Assembly (NCBI RefSeq): GCF_023702225.1
Contig: NZ_JAMQCO010000006.1
Span: 62,001-126,000, forward strand
DNA length: 64,000 nucleotides
Direction of reading: 5' to 3'
DNA from: Aureimonas altamirensis
GTDB taxonomy: Bacteria > Pseudomonadota > Alphaproteobacteria > Rhizobiales > Rhizobiaceae
The notes beneath the pieces were generated by a model. That model did no database searches and was not told the DNA's origin. It saw nothing but the letters and a program-made list of their open reading frames with translations. Position 1 is the stretch's first letter. Each line of letters starts with the position of its first letter. This document shows positions 31,549 to 40,840 of the stretch, piece by piece. The position numbers and the translations under genes were made by a program.

Positions 31549-32490
31549 ATGATGGCCTATGTCTCCCGCCGGCTTATGGCAGCCATCCCGGTCCTTCTGG
31601 TCGTGGCCGTCTTCGTCTTCGCGCTCCTGCGCTTTTCCGGCGGCGACCCGGCGGCCATCATCGCGGGCGACATGGCCACTCCCGAACAACTGGCCGCGAT
31701 CCGTGCCCAGCTCGGCCTCGACCAGCCTTTGCCGGTCCAGTTCGCAGCCTGGACCGGTCAACTCCTGTCCGGCGATTTCGGGACATCGCTCATTTCCCGC
31801 ACGCCGGTCACGACCTTGATCGGCCAGCGGCTGGAGCCGACGCTGTCGCTCGCACTCGTCGCGATCGCCATCACGGTCCTGATCGCCGTGCCGCTCGGTG
31901 TCCTTGCTGCATGGCGGCATGGCGGCATCGTCGACAATTTCGTGTCGGCTGCCACCGTGCTCGGCTTCTCGGTGCCGGTCTTCGTCGTCGGCTACGTGCT
32001 CATCCAGATTTTCGCAAACGAGTTGCGCTGGCTCCCGGTGCAGGGGTTCAAGCCGATATCCCAAGGCCTTATGCCGTTTCTTTCGACTATTATCCTGCCT
32101 GCGCTGACCCTTTCTTCCATCTATATCGCACTCATCGCGCGGATGACGCGCGCCTCCATGCTCGACGTTCTGGGGGAAGACTATGTCCGCACCGCGCGTG
32201 CCAAGGGCCTGTCCGAACGCCTCGTCCTGTTCCGGCATGCGCTGCGCAACGCCGCGGTTCCCATACTGACCGTCATCGGCACCGGCTTCGCGCTCATGAT
32301 CTCCGGCGTCGTCGTGACCGAAAGTGTCTTCAACCTGCCCGGCCTCGGTCGCCTGACGGTGGATGCGATCCTGGCGCGGGACTACCCGGTCATCCAGGCG
32401 CTCATCCTCCTGACGAGCCTCGTCTATGTCGCGATCAATCTCCTGATCGACCTGTCCTATGCCGTCCTGGACCCGAGGATCCGTTACTGA
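31549..32490 (+). CDS. Peptide-type ABC transporter permease (DppB-like)
   Basis: A 313-aa inner-membrane permease with about six transmembrane helices. Diagnostic features are the N-terminal YVSRRLMAAIPVLLVVAVFV segment, the GLDQPLPVQFAAW periplasmic region, and the cytoplasmic EAA-like loop DYVRTARAKGLSERLVLFRH near residue 208. AAGGAG precedes tandem ATG codons at 31549 and 31552. Its stop overlaps the next permease start by one base (TGATG), indicating coupling. Confidence 0.93.
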   Translation: MMAYVSRRLMAAIPVLLVVAVFVFALLRFSGGDPAAIIAGDMATPEQLAAIRAQLGLDQPLPVQFAAWTGQLLSGDFGTSLISRTPVTTLIGQRLEPTLSLALVAIAITVLIAVPLGVLAAWRHGGIVDNFVSAATVLGFSVPVFVVGYVLIQIFANELRWLPVQGFKPISQGLMPFLSTIILPALTLSSIYIALIARMTRASMLDVLGEDYVRTARAKGLSERLVLFRHALRNAAVPILTVIGTGFALMISGVVVTESVFNLPGLGRLTVDAILARDYPVIQALILLTSLVYVAINLLIDLSYAVLDPRIRY

Positions 32491-33371
32491 TGAGCCTCGC
32501 CGTGAAGACACGCTCGACAACCAGGGCCTCTCGACCTGGCCTTTCGCTCCGCAGGGCGGGCCGCGCCGCTGCGCCCGTCCTGGCCGGGATCGTGCTGGCG
32601 ACCGTGGTGCTGGCGGCCCTTCTGGCCCCATGGATCGCTCCGCACGATCCGATCGCCATGTCGCCCATGGACCGGCTCAAGCCGGCAGGCGGCGGCTTCA
32701 TCCTCGGAACGGATGCTTATGGGCGGGATCTCTTCTCGCGCATTCTCTACGGTGCACGAACCTCGCTCGTGGTCGGCGCCGGGGTTGCCGTCGCAGCGCT
32801 GCTCATCGGCTTGCCGCTCGGCATCCTGGCGGGCTTCTTCCGGGTGGTCGATGCCGTATTGATGCGTCTCATGGACGGGCTGATGGCGATACCGGGCATC
32901 CTTCTGGCCATTGCAATCGTGGCACTCGGCGGCTCGTCCATCGCAACGGTCCTTATCGCCATCACCATTCCCGAAATCCCGCGGGTGGTGCGGCTGGTCC
33001 GCTCCGTGGTTCTGACCACGCGTGAGGAGCCTTATGTCGAAGCAGCCATCGCTCTCGGCACCAGCCTGCCGCGCATCATGTGGCGGCACCTGATGCCGAG
33101 CACCTTCGCGCCGCTCATCATCCAGGGAACGTACATCGCCGCATCGGCCATCCTGACAGAGGCGATCCTGTCCTTCCTGGGCGCCGGAATCGGGACGGAA
33201 ACCCCATCCTGGGGCAATGTGATGGCCGAGGGTCGGTTGTACTTCCAGCTCAAGCCATCCCTGATCCTGTGGCCGGGCCTTGTCCTGTCCCTGTGTATCC
33301 TGTCGATCAACATCCTGGGCGACACGGTTCGGGACCAGCTCGATCCACGCCAGAAACTGCGGGAAGCCTGA
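32490..33371 (+). CDS. Peptide-type ABC transporter permease (DppC-like)
   Basis: A 293-aa permease partner of the DppB-like protein. It has the extended N-terminal cytoplasmic tail typical of DppC, the LGTDAYGRDLFSRILYGARTSL motif near residue 71, five to six membrane spans, and the EAA loop YVEAAIALGTSLPRIMWRH near 178. ATG at 32490 overlaps the upstream stop. It is followed after 3 bp by the fused ATPase gene. Confidence 0.93.
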   Translation: MSLAVKTRSTTRASRPGLSLRRAGRAAAPVLAGIVLATVVLAALLAPWIAPHDPIAMSPMDRLKPAGGGFILGTDAYGRDLFSRILYGARTSLVVGAGVAVAALLIGLPLGILAGFFRVVDAVLMRLMDGLMAIPGILLAIAIVALGGSSIATVLIAITIPEIPRVVRLVRSVVLTTREEPYVEAAIALGTSLPRIMWRHLMPSTFAPLIIQGTYIAASAILTEAILSFLGAGIGTETPSWGNVMAEGRLYFQLKPSLILWPGLVLSLCILSINILGDTVRDQLDPRQKLREA

Positions 33372-33374
33372 TCC

Positions 33375-35039
33375 ATGACCCGTTCGAGCGATCCCGTCCT
33401 GTCGATCCGCGATCTCGATGTGCGCACCCGCGCGGACGTGCCCCGCGCCATCCTGCGCGGCGTCGACCTGGACATAGCGCCCGGTGAAACCTTATGCGTC
33501 GTCGGCGAAAGCGGCTCGGGCAAGTCCGTGACGTCACTTGCCGTCATGGGGCTTCTGCCGCGCCGCGGCCTGGCCCTGCATGGTGGCTCGATCCGGCTGC
33601 TCGGGGAAGAGATCGCCCATGCCGGTGCCGCGCGGCTGCGCAACCTCCGGGCAACGCGGATGGCGATGATCTTCCAGGAGCCGATGACGGCGCTGAACCC
33701 CGTGATCGCCGTCGGCCCGCAAATCGAGGAGGTCTTGACCGCGCACGCCAGGCTCGGCGCGGCAGCGCGTCGGGCGCGCGTCCTGGAAATGATGGAGAAG
33801 GTCCACCTTCCGGATGTCGAGCGCATCTACGGCGCCTTCCCGCATCAGCTCTCCGGCGGGCAACGCCAGCGGATCATGATCGCCATGGCGCTGGTCATGG
33901 AGCCGCAACTGCTCATTGCCGACGAGCCGACCACTGCCCTGGACGTGACGACGCAGCGCCAGATCCTGTCGCTCATAGACGCGCTGCGGCGGGAGCACGG
34001 GACGGCCGTCCTGTTCATCACGCATGACATGGGCGTGGTGGCCGACATCGCCGATCGCGTGGTGGTCATGCGGGCCGGCGCTCCCGTCGAGACCGGTCCG
34101 GTCATGCAGATCCTCGGGAAGCCGCAGGCCGACTATACGCGGGAGCTCCTGCGCGCGGTTCCAGCCCTTGCGCCCCGGCCCGCACGCCCGGAGCGCGATC
34201 CGCAGGTCGTCCTGGAGACGATCGAGCTGACCAAGCGCTACGCGGAAAAACGCATGTTCCGGCCGTCGCGCGTTACGGTGGCAGCGGCGGAGGTCAGTTT
34301 CCGCCTGAAGCGTGGCCGCACGCTCGGCATCGTCGGCGAAAGCGGTTCCGGAAAGTCCACCGTCGCCCGTTGCGTGATGCGCCTCGTCGATCCCACTTCG
34401 GGCAGCGTGCGCGTCAATGGCCATGACATATCCGAACTCGGTCGGGTGGCGCTGCGTCCGCACCGCCGCCGTATCCAGATGGTCTTCCAGGACCCGAACC
34501 GCTCGCTCAATCCGCGTATTCCCGTCGTCGCCAGCATCATAGAGGGGCCGTTGAACTTCGGTGTGCCCAAGGCTGCCGCGGTGAAGCGGGCGCATGAACT
34601 GCTGGAGCTCGTCGGACTTCCGGCCGATGCGGGGGAACGGCATCCGCATGAATTTTCCGGCGGACAGCGCCAGCGCATCGCCATAGCCCGGGCGTTGGCC
34701 ATGGACCCGGAAATCATCGTTGCCGACGAGGCCGTATCGGCGCTCGACGTCTCCGTTCAGGCGCAGGTTCTGAAGCTTCTGGCCGACATTCAGGAACGGC
34801 TGGGCGTCGCCATCCTGTTCATCACGCACGACCTTCGGGTGGCTGCGCAGATCTGCGACGACATCCTCGTCATGCGCAAGGGCCGTATCGTGGAGGAGGG
34901 CGCCGCCGGATCGGTCCTGGCCCGGCCCACGCAGGCCTATACACGTGCATTGTTCGAGGCGGCGCCCGGACGCCACTGGGATTTCCCCAATTTTCGCCCG
35001 CTTTCGACCGCGCCTGCACCAGGAGCCGCTCTCGCATGA
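33375..35039 (+). CDS. Fused dual-domain peptide ABC transporter ATPase (DppD-DppF type)
   Basis: A 554-aa protein with two complete ABC ATPase domains that energise the importer. Domain 1 (about 8-260): Walker A GESGSGKSV, signature LSGGQRQRIMIAMAL, Walker B LLIADEPTTALD. Domain 2 (about 280-530): GESGSGKSTVARC, FSGGQRQRIAIARAL, IIVADEAVSALD. Fusion of the usually separate DppD and DppF subunits into one chain (YejF-like) is common. The C-terminal oligopeptide-transporter tail of domain 1 is short. Overlaps the M81 peptidase start by 4 bp. Confidence 0.93.
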   Translation: MTRSSDPVLSIRDLDVRTRADVPRAILRGVDLDIAPGETLCVVGESGSGKSVTSLAVMGLLPRRGLALHGGSIRLLGEEIAHAGAARLRNLRATRMAMIFQEPMTALNPVIAVGPQIEEVLTAHARLGAAARRARVLEMMEKVHLPDVERIYGAFPHQLSGGQRQRIMIAMALVMEPQLLIADEPTTALDVTTQRQILSLIDALRREHGTAVLFITHDMGVVADIADRVVVMRAGAPVETGPVMQILGKPQADYTRELLRAVPALAPRPARPERDPQVVLETIELTKRYAEKRMFRPSRVTVAAAEVSFRLKRGRTLGIVGESGSGKSTVARCVMRLVDPTSGSVRVNGHDISELGRVALRPHRRRIQMVFQDPNRSLNPRIPVVASIIEGPLNFGVPKAAAVKRAHELLELVGLPADAGERHPHEFSGGQRQRIAIARALAMDPEIIVADEAVSALDVSVQAQVLKLLADIQERLGVAILFITHDLRVAAQICDDILVMRKGRIVEEGAAGSVLARPTQAYTRALFEAAPGRHWDFPNFRPLSTAPAPGAALA

Positions 35040-36532
35040 CCGCACCCCGCATCGCCATCGCCGGCTTTTTGCACGAAACCAATACGTTTGCGCCGACCAA
35101 GGCCGACCTGGATGCGTTCCGAAAGGGCGGCGGCTGGCCCGGTCTTTCGCTGGGCGACGCTATCCCCGACGCCGTCAGGGGCACCAATGTCGGCGCCTGC
35201 GGCTTCATCGAAGCAGCGCACGAACGCGGATGGGAGACGGTGCCGCTGATCTGGTGTGCGGCGAGTCCGTCGGCACAGGTCACCCGCGAAGCCTTCGAAT
35301 GGACCGCGCAGGCTCTTCTGGAACGCCTGCAACAGGCCTTGCCCGTGGACGCGGTCTATCTGGACCTGCACGGGGCGATGGTCGCCGAACATCTGGACGA
35401 TGGCGAAGGCGAGATCCTGGCCCGCGTCCGGGCGCTCGTCGGCCCGCAGGTTCCCATCGTCGCGAGCCTTGACCTGCATGGTAACGTGACCGAGCGGATG
35501 GTGGCCGAAAGCGACGTGCTGGTCGCCTTCCGAACCTATCCGCATGTCGACATGGCCGATACCGGGCGCCGCGCCGCCGCGCTCGTCGCCGACCTTCTGG
35601 CCGGCCCGCGGTTTGCCAAGGCGTTTCGACAGCTTCCCTTCCTCATCCCGATAGCCTGGCAGGGCACGGGGTTCGAGCCGTGCCGGACGCTGTACAAGGA
35701 TCTGGCGGCACTGGAGGGCGACAGAGTGGCTTCTGTGTCTTTCCTGCCGGGTTTCCCGGCGGCGGATTTTCCCGACTGCGGCCCGAGCGTCGTCGCCTAC
35801 GCGCAGAGCGCGGCAGAGGCTGCCCACGCCGCCGACACGATGGCAGAGGCCGTGATGGCGGCCGAGCCGATGTTCGCAGGCCGTGCCTTCGAGCCGCAAG
35901 ACGCGGTGGCCGAAGCCGTCCGGTTGAGCGCAGCTGAGGCAGGCCCGGTGGTGATCGCCGACACGCAGGACAATCCGGGTGCGGGTGGAAATTCCGATAC
36001 GACCGGAATGCTGCGCGCGCTCGTCGCCGCGGACGCCCAGGATGCGGCGATCGGGCTGATCGTGGATCCGGAAGCCGCGTCCGCCGCCCATTCGGCCGGC
36101 GTCGGCGCGACACTCGACCTGACGCTTGGCGGGCGTTCGGGCATTGCCGGCGATGCGCCATTCGGCGGCCGCTTCGAGGTGGAAGCGCTTTCGGATGGGC
36201 GACTCACCGCGCCCGGGCCGTTCTATGGGGGCGCACGGCTGCGGCTGGGCCCGTCCGCCTGCCTCAGGATTGGCGGGGTCCGCGTCATCGTGGCGTCCTC
36301 CAAGACGCAATTGGCCGATCGGGAGATGTTCCGCTTCCTCGGCGTCGAACCCGAGACGCAGCGCGTGCTCGTGGTCAAGTCGTCGGTCCATTTCCGGGCC
36401 GACTTCGAGCCGATCGCCGCCGCCATCCTGGTGGCTACGGCTCCTGGGCCGATGCCACTCGATCCCGCAAGCCTGCCCTTCCGTCACCTGCGGAACGGGC
36501 TTCGCCTGTCGCCCCGCGCAATCGCCGCCTGA
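35036..36532 (+). CDS. M81 family metallopeptidase (microcystinase C / MlrC-like)
   Basis: A 498-aa protein with the two MlrC-family domains: the N-terminal DUF1485 half beginning RIAIAGFLHETNTFAPT, with YLDLHGAMVAEHLDDGEGE and SLDLHGNVTERM (likely metal-binding Asp/His), and the C-terminal half with DNPGAGGNSDTTGMLRAL near residue 318. MlrC hydrolyses linearised microcystin, but most members act on unknown peptides or amides. Coupled to the transporter ATPase by ATGA overlap; it fits a pathway for imported peptides. The N-terminal segment is cytoplasmic. Confidence 0.9.
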   Translation: MTAPRIAIAGFLHETNTFAPTKADLDAFRKGGGWPGLSLGDAIPDAVRGTNVGACGFIEAAHERGWETVPLIWCAASPSAQVTREAFEWTAQALLERLQQALPVDAVYLDLHGAMVAEHLDDGEGEILARVRALVGPQVPIVASLDLHGNVTERMVAESDVLVAFRTYPHVDMADTGRRAAALVADLLAGPRFAKAFRQLPFLIPIAWQGTGFEPCRTLYKDLAALEGDRVASVSFLPGFPAADFPDCGPSVVAYAQSAAEAAHAADTMAEAVMAAEPMFAGRAFEPQDAVAEAVRLSAAEAGPVVIADTQDNPGAGGNSDTTGMLRALVAADAQDAAIGLIVDPEAASAAHSAGVGATLDLTLGGRSGIAGDAPFGGRFEVEALSDGRLTAPGPFYGGARLRLGPSACLRIGGVRVIVASSKTQLADREMFRFLGVEPETQRVLVVKSSVHFRADFEPIAAAILVATAPGPMPLDPASLPFRHLRNGLRLSPRAIAA

Positions 36533-36557
36533 GCATACCCAAGACAGAGGAAACGAC

Positions 36558-37718
36558 ATGACCGTACTGCCCCGAATCCAGGAATTTGCCGCCGATCTGG
36601 AACGCATCCGCCACGATCTGCATGCGCATCCGGAAATCGGTTTCGAAGAGCACCGCACGTCGGACATCGTCGCAGCCGAACTCGAACGCATGGGTGCGCA
36701 GGTGCATCGCGGCATCGGACGGACGGGCGTCGTCGGGCTGATCGCCGGCAAGCATTCCGGCACGGGAAGCATCGGCCTGCGGGCAGACATGGACGCCCTG
36801 CCGATGGACGAGGAGACGAACCTCACCTACCGCTCCACCACACCTGGCCGCTTCCATGGCTGCGGCCATGATGGACACACGACGATGCTGCTGGGCGCCG
36901 CCCGCTATCTGGCCGAGACGCGGGACTTTGCCGGAACGGCGGTGTGCATCTTCCAGCCCGCCGAAGAGGGTCTCGGCGGCGCGCGGGCCATGCTTGCCGA
37001 CAAGCTGTTCGAGCGCTTCCCCTGCGACGAAATCTACGGCCTGCACAATGCCCCGCAGCTTGCACTCGGAGAAGTCGCGATCTTTCCCGGCAGGGCGATG
37101 GCCGGCGCCAGCTTCTTCGACATCCATATCCGCGCGCGGGGCGCGCATGGCGCACAGCCGCACAATGCGCGCGATGCGGTGTTGATCGCCACCATGCTGG
37201 CCCAGAACCTTCAGTCGATCGTCAGCCGCAACGTGACGCCAATGGAGCCCGCCGTCCTATCGATCACGCGGATCGAGTCCGGATCGGCCTACAACGTTAT
37301 TCCGGCCGAAGCCCGGATGAGCGGGACGATGCGGTTCTTCGACCGGTCGATCGGTGAACTGATGGCGCAGCGCATGCGCCAGATCGCCGCCGGCATGGCG
37401 CAAGGGTTCGAGGTAGAGATCGACGTCGACGTGCGGGATATCTTCACGGTCCTGGAAAACGCCCCCGCTCCGACGGCATATCTGACCGAGGTCGCCGAAG
37501 AGATCGTCGGTGCCGACGGCGTTCTGAGGGAGCCCAAACCCGTCACCGGTTCCGAGGATTTCGCAGATATGCTGCTGGCGGTGCCGGGTGCCTATTGCTG
37601 GGTCGGCCATGGCGGGGACGTGCCGGTTCACAATCCCGGCTTCGTCCTGGACGACGCGATCCTGCCGATCGGCTCCTCGCTGCTCGCGCGGATCGTCGAA
37701 AAGCGGCTCGCCGCATGA
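36558..37718 (+). CDS. M20 family amidohydrolase (hippurate hydrolase-like)
   Basis: A 386-aa metal-dependent amidohydrolase that removes an acyl or aminoacyl group from amino-acid conjugates. Metal-site motifs are intact: HAHPEIGFEEHRT, GLRADMDALPMDEET, GCGHDGHTTMLLGAA (Cys and His ligands), FQPAEEGLGGA (catalytic Glu pair), and a later GSEDFADML. Start ATG at 36558 follows GAGGAAACGAC; an in-frame extension upstream lies in the M81 gene. The stop overlaps the amidase start (ATGA). Confidence 0.93.
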   Translation: MTVLPRIQEFAADLERIRHDLHAHPEIGFEEHRTSDIVAAELERMGAQVHRGIGRTGVVGLIAGKHSGTGSIGLRADMDALPMDEETNLTYRSTTPGRFHGCGHDGHTTMLLGAARYLAETRDFAGTAVCIFQPAEEGLGGARAMLADKLFERFPCDEIYGLHNAPQLALGEVAIFPGRAMAGASFFDIHIRARGAHGAQPHNARDAVLIATMLAQNLQSIVSRNVTPMEPAVLSITRIESGSAYNVIPAEARMSGTMRFFDRSIGELMAQRMRQIAAGMAQGFEVEIDVDVRDIFTVLENAPAPTAYLTEVAEEIVGADGVLREPKPVTGSEDFADMLLAVPGAYCWVGHGGDVPVHNPGFVLDDAILPIGSSLLARIVEKRLAA

Positions 37719-39223
37719 CCGAGGCTGCCCCGCCTGACGATGACGCCGCCCCGGCGTCGCCATTCGATGCGGATGGCGCCTTGCTGCAACCGTCCGGCAT
37801 CGAGCCGCCCTGTCCCATCACCGCGCTCGGGGCGCGGGCGCTGGCGGCTGCGATCCGCGATCGGCACCTGTCTGCCCGCGCGGTCGCCACGGCGTACCTG
37901 GACCGGATCGAACGGATCAACCCTGCGTTCAATGCCCTCGTAGCCTTGCGCGCGCGCACCGATATACTGAAAGATGCCGACGCGGCCGATGCGGCATTGT
38001 CGCGCGGCACGCCGACCGGACCGCTCCACGGCGTCCCGATCGCCATCAAGGATCTGGTGCCGACAAAAGGACTGGCCACGACGTTCGGTTCGGCGCTCTA
38101 TGCCGATCACGTGCCGGATGAGGATGCGCTGAGCGCCGCCCGGATCCGCGCCGCCGGAGCGCTGATCATCGGCAAGACCAATACGCCCGAATTCGGCGTT
38201 GGGTCGCACACCTTCAATACGGTCTACGGGACCACCCTCAACGCCTACGACCCAAGCCTTTCGGCGGGTGGATCGAGCGGCGGGGCCGCCGTCGCGCTTG
38301 CGGCCAGGCTGCTGCCGGTCGCGGACGGAAGCGACATGGGCGGCTCGCTGCGCAACCCGGCCGCGTGGAACAACGTGTACGGCTTGCGTCCGACGATCGG
38401 ACGCGTGCCGTCGCCCACGCAGGACGATCTGTTCTCCGCACCGCTTGCCACCGATGGTCCGATGGCGCGCAGCGCCGACGACCTTGCCCTGCTGCTCGAC
38501 GTGATGGGCGGACCCGATCCCCGGGCGGCCCTGTGCCTGCCGAAACCGGATGCGCCCTTTTCGGACATCGCGCCACTGGACCGGCCCCTGCGCCTGACAT
38601 GGATGGGCGATCTGAATGGCCATCTTGCTTTCGAGCCCGGGCTGCTTGCCGCGACGCAGCAGGCGGCCAGGCTTCTGGCCGGGCCGGGACATAGCCTGCA
38701 GGACGGGGTGCCCGAATTCGATTTCGAGGCGCTGTGGCAGGCTTTCGTCGTCCTGCGCCAGCATTTGATCGCCTCCCGCTACGCCGAACTCATGAACCAT
38801 CCCAAGGCCGCGCAAATGAAGCCGGAGATGCGCTGGGAGATCGAGAATGGCCTTGCGCTCGATATCGGCCGTCTACGCGATGCTGTGCGCACGCGCTCTG
38901 CCTGGTATCGCACGCTGATGGAGCTCTTCAAGGAAACGGATATCCTGCTTCTGCCCTCCACCGCGGTATGGGCTTTCCCGGCCGGGGCGAGGTGGCCGGA
39001 GAAGATCGGCACGCGCGCCATGGACACTTACCACCGCTGGATGGAGGTCGTCGCCGGCCCGACGCTGGCCGGCCTGCCCGTGCTCGCCATGCCGGCAGGA
39101 TTCCGGAACGGGCGTGCGCTCGGCATCCAGGCCATCGGCCGTCCGGGCAGCGAAGCCCAGCTTCTGTCGCTGGCCGTCAGTGTCGAGACGGCGGCGACGA
39201 CACCCGCAACATCGCCGGTGTGA
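37715..39223 (+). CDS. Amidase (amidase-signature family)
   Basis: A 502-aa amidase-signature hydrolase. The Ser-cisSer-Lys triad is recognisable: Lys in GVPIAIKDLVPTKG near residue 112, cis-Ser in SAGGSSGGAAVALAA near 187, and the nucleophile Ser in DGSDMGGSLRNPAAWN near 210. The GatA motif reads GGSLRNPA, and gatB/gatC are absent here, so this is a catabolic amidase rather than the tRNA amidotransferase. Last gene of the importer operon, coupled by 4-bp overlap; it would release ammonia or amines from the imported compound. Confidence 0.92.
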   Translation: MTEAAPPDDDAAPASPFDADGALLQPSGIEPPCPITALGARALAAAIRDRHLSARAVATAYLDRIERINPAFNALVALRARTDILKDADAADAALSRGTPTGPLHGVPIAIKDLVPTKGLATTFGSALYADHVPDEDALSAARIRAAGALIIGKTNTPEFGVGSHTFNTVYGTTLNAYDPSLSAGGSSGGAAVALAARLLPVADGSDMGGSLRNPAAWNNVYGLRPTIGRVPSPTQDDLFSAPLATDGPMARSADDLALLLDVMGGPDPRAALCLPKPDAPFSDIAPLDRPLRLTWMGDLNGHLAFEPGLLAATQQAARLLAGPGHSLQDGVPEFDFEALWQAFVVLRQHLIASRYAELMNHPKAAQMKPEMRWEIENGLALDIGRLRDAVRTRSAWYRTLMELFKETDILLLPSTAVWAFPAGARWPEKIGTRAMDTYHRWMEVVAGPTLAGLPVLAMPAGFRNGRALGIQAIGRPGSEAQLLSLAVSVETAATTPATSPV

Positions 39224-39313
39224 GGAGCCCGCCGAGTTGGCGGCGGAACGGGAAGTGGCCCACGTCTTAGGTACGGTCTGTTACCTATGTCTCCGGGCTG
39301 TAAATTTTGGAGA

Positions 39314-39390
39314 TGGTCGGAGCGAGAGGATTCGAACCTCCGACCCCCTGAACCCCATTCAGGTGCGCTACCAGGCTGCGCTACGCTCCG
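39314..39390 (-). tRNA. tRNA-Pro (anticodon GGG)
   Basis: Minus-strand gene, 77 nt including an encoded CCA end. It folds as a cloverleaf: acceptor CGGAGCG/CGCTCCG, D-arm with AGCCTGGTAGCGC, anticodon stem CCTGA/TCAGG enclosing loop ATGGGGT, and T-arm GGAGGTTCGAATCCT. The anticodon is GGG, reading CCC and CCU proline codons. Confidence 0.95.
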
Positions 39391-39827
39391 ACGGGCGAAG
39401 CTCTATGAAATCTCGGGCGACAGCGCAACCGATTTCTGGTCCTGAAATGCAAACGCCCGGCACGCCCTCGCGGATTGTATCCGTCGGTAATGCGAAAGGA
39501 TGAGGCGGTCTGTACAGGTTGTCGCATACCGCCGTCGAATGTCACGTCGCCGCCAGATTGCAAGAGAGCTTGCGCCGGTTAAAGAATGATTATCGCAAAC
39601 TGAAAGTTACGGAACGGAAAGTGTATATCCGGCGGACATTACGTAGTTTTACGGTGATTGGAAGAAGGTATACATCGAAGCGGACGGATTATAATCGATC
39701 TTAAAAGTGTCATCATCCCGTCGATTGTAAAATATGCGCGACAGGAGGTTTCCGTGCTTGTGTTTCCGCCACAATGATAGCTACTATCGATAGTAGAGGG
39801 TGTCGGGGGCAAGCGAGGGAGAGGACC
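39391..39827. other. 437-bp low-GC intergenic region
   Basis: No convincing gene. From about 39570 to 39780 the composition is clearly AT-richer than its surroundings, with runs such as ATTATAATCGATCTTAAAAG. It holds the upstream region of tRNA-Pro and, at its right end, a perfect palindrome. A 61-codon TTG-start frame (39519-39704) crosses it but is not supported. Confidence 0.6.
39781..39796. promoter_or_regulatory. Perfect 16-bp palindrome upstream of the 69-aa ORF
   Basis: CTACTATCGATAGTAG is self-complementary over all 16 bases and lies 32 bp upstream of the ATG of the small ORF at 39828, close to where an operator would overlap its promoter. The binding protein is unknown. Confidence 0.5.
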
Positions 39828-40037
39828 ATGACTGGTAGTGACCGTCCTGGGTTTTCCGGCGCCATGCCGGTAGAGTTCATCTCCGAAAGAGGGTCAGTCA
39901 CGGAGAGCGCGTCCGGCCTGATTCTGCGGCTGCAGGATAGCAATCGCGCCTTGGAAAACCTTTTGCGCGCGCTGGAGCGCGATGAATCCACGAGCCGCTC
40001 CGCGTGCTGCGGGCCCGACGCCTACCCATTCGTCTGA
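39828..40037 (+). CDS. 69-aa protein of unknown function
   Basis: Starts MTGSDRPGFSGAMPVEFISE; the middle (LILRLQDSNRALENLLRALE) is a predicted amphipathic helix or coiled coil, and the tail has a Cys pair (SACCGPD). GAGGGAGAGG precedes the ATG at ribosome-binding distance, a palindrome lies upstream, and an intrinsic terminator follows 17 bp after the stop. These flanking signals support a real monocistronic gene. The family is not recognised. Confidence 0.5.
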   Translation: MTGSDRPGFSGAMPVEFISERGSVTESASGLILRLQDSNRALENLLRALERDESTSRSACCGPDAYPFV

Positions 40038-40053
40038 TTGTAGCGGACATGAG

Positions 40054-40077
40054 AAAGGCCGGCGAATGCCGGCCTTT
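40054..40077. terminator. Intrinsic terminator between the 69-aa ORF and wrbA
   Basis: AAAGGCCGGC-GAAT-GCCGGCCTTT, a perfect 10-bp stem with A/T-rich ends on both sides, placed between two convergent genes; suitable for termination in both directions. Confidence 0.85.
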
Positions 40078-40098
40078 GCTTGTTCCGGTCGTGCCCAA

Positions 40099-40698
40099 TT
40101 ATCCGGCGAGCTTGCCGGCGATCTCGGCGATGTGACGCCCCTGGAAGCGCGCTCCCTCCAGCTCGATCTCGCTGGGCTGCCGGGAACCGTCGCCTCCGGC
40201 GATGGTAGTGGCGCCGTAGGGCGAGCCACCCACGATCTGGTCCAGAGCCATCTGCCCGGCGAAGGCGTATGGCAGTCCGACGACGACGAGGCCGTGGTGC
40301 AGGAAGGTCTTGTGCATCGACAGGAGTGTCGCCTCATTGCCGCCGTGCTGTGTGGCCGAGGAGGTGAAGGCACCGGCGACCTTGCCGAACAACTTGCCCG
40401 CCGCCCAGAGGCCGCCCGTCCTGTCCCAGAAGGATTGCATCTGCGAGCTCGGATTGCCGAAGCGGGTCGGCGCGCCGACGATGATGGCGTCGTATGCGGG
40501 AAGGTCTTCCGGCTTTGCCTCCGGATAAGCCGAATCCGTCTTGAAGCCGGCGGCGGCGACGACTTCGGCCGGCGCGGTTTCCGGAACCCGCTTGATGTCC
40601 ACCTCGGCGCCGGCGCTGGCGGCGCCTTCCGCCACGGCGCGCGCCATGGCTTCGATATGGCCGTAGCTGGAATAATAGAGTACCAGAACCTTGGTCAT
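40099..40698 (-). CDS. wrbA: NAD(P)H:quinone oxidoreductase WrbA
   Basis: A 199-aa flavodoxin-like FMN protein that reduces quinones by two electrons, guarding against redox cycling. Signature: [19 protein letters not shown] (FMN phosphate loop), [22 protein letters not shown], and the WrbA-specific STQHGGNE-like segment, here [16 protein letters not shown]. The start at 40698 gives the family length; the open frame further upstream overlaps the divergent CinA-like gene. Confidence 0.95.
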   Translation of the reverse strand: MTKVLVLYYSSYGHIEAMARAVAEGAASAGAEVDIKRVPETAPAEVVAAAGFKTDSAYPEAKPEDLPAYDAIIVGAPTRFGNPSSQMQSFWDRTGGLWAAGKLFGKVAGAFTSSATQHGGNEATLLSMHKTFLHHGLVVVGLPYAFAGQMALDQIVGGSPYGATTIAGGDGSRQPSEIELEGARFQGRHIAEIAGKLAG

Positions 40699-40840
40699 GC
40701 ATCTTCCCTTCAGATGGCCCGAAGGCCGTTGCTCTTGACCTTGTAGATACGCGATTGCACAGAAATACGTGAGGCGGGATGCGGAAACGCACTGTCCACA
40801 GCGGTTGACCGCCGGTCCGGCGGGAAAGGAAACTCCGGCA

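Noticed and set aside
39519-39704. 61-codon TTG-start frame, basic and AT-rich
   Set aside because: No ribosome binding site, weak start, and composition typical of non-coding low-GC DNA; not enough to call a gene.
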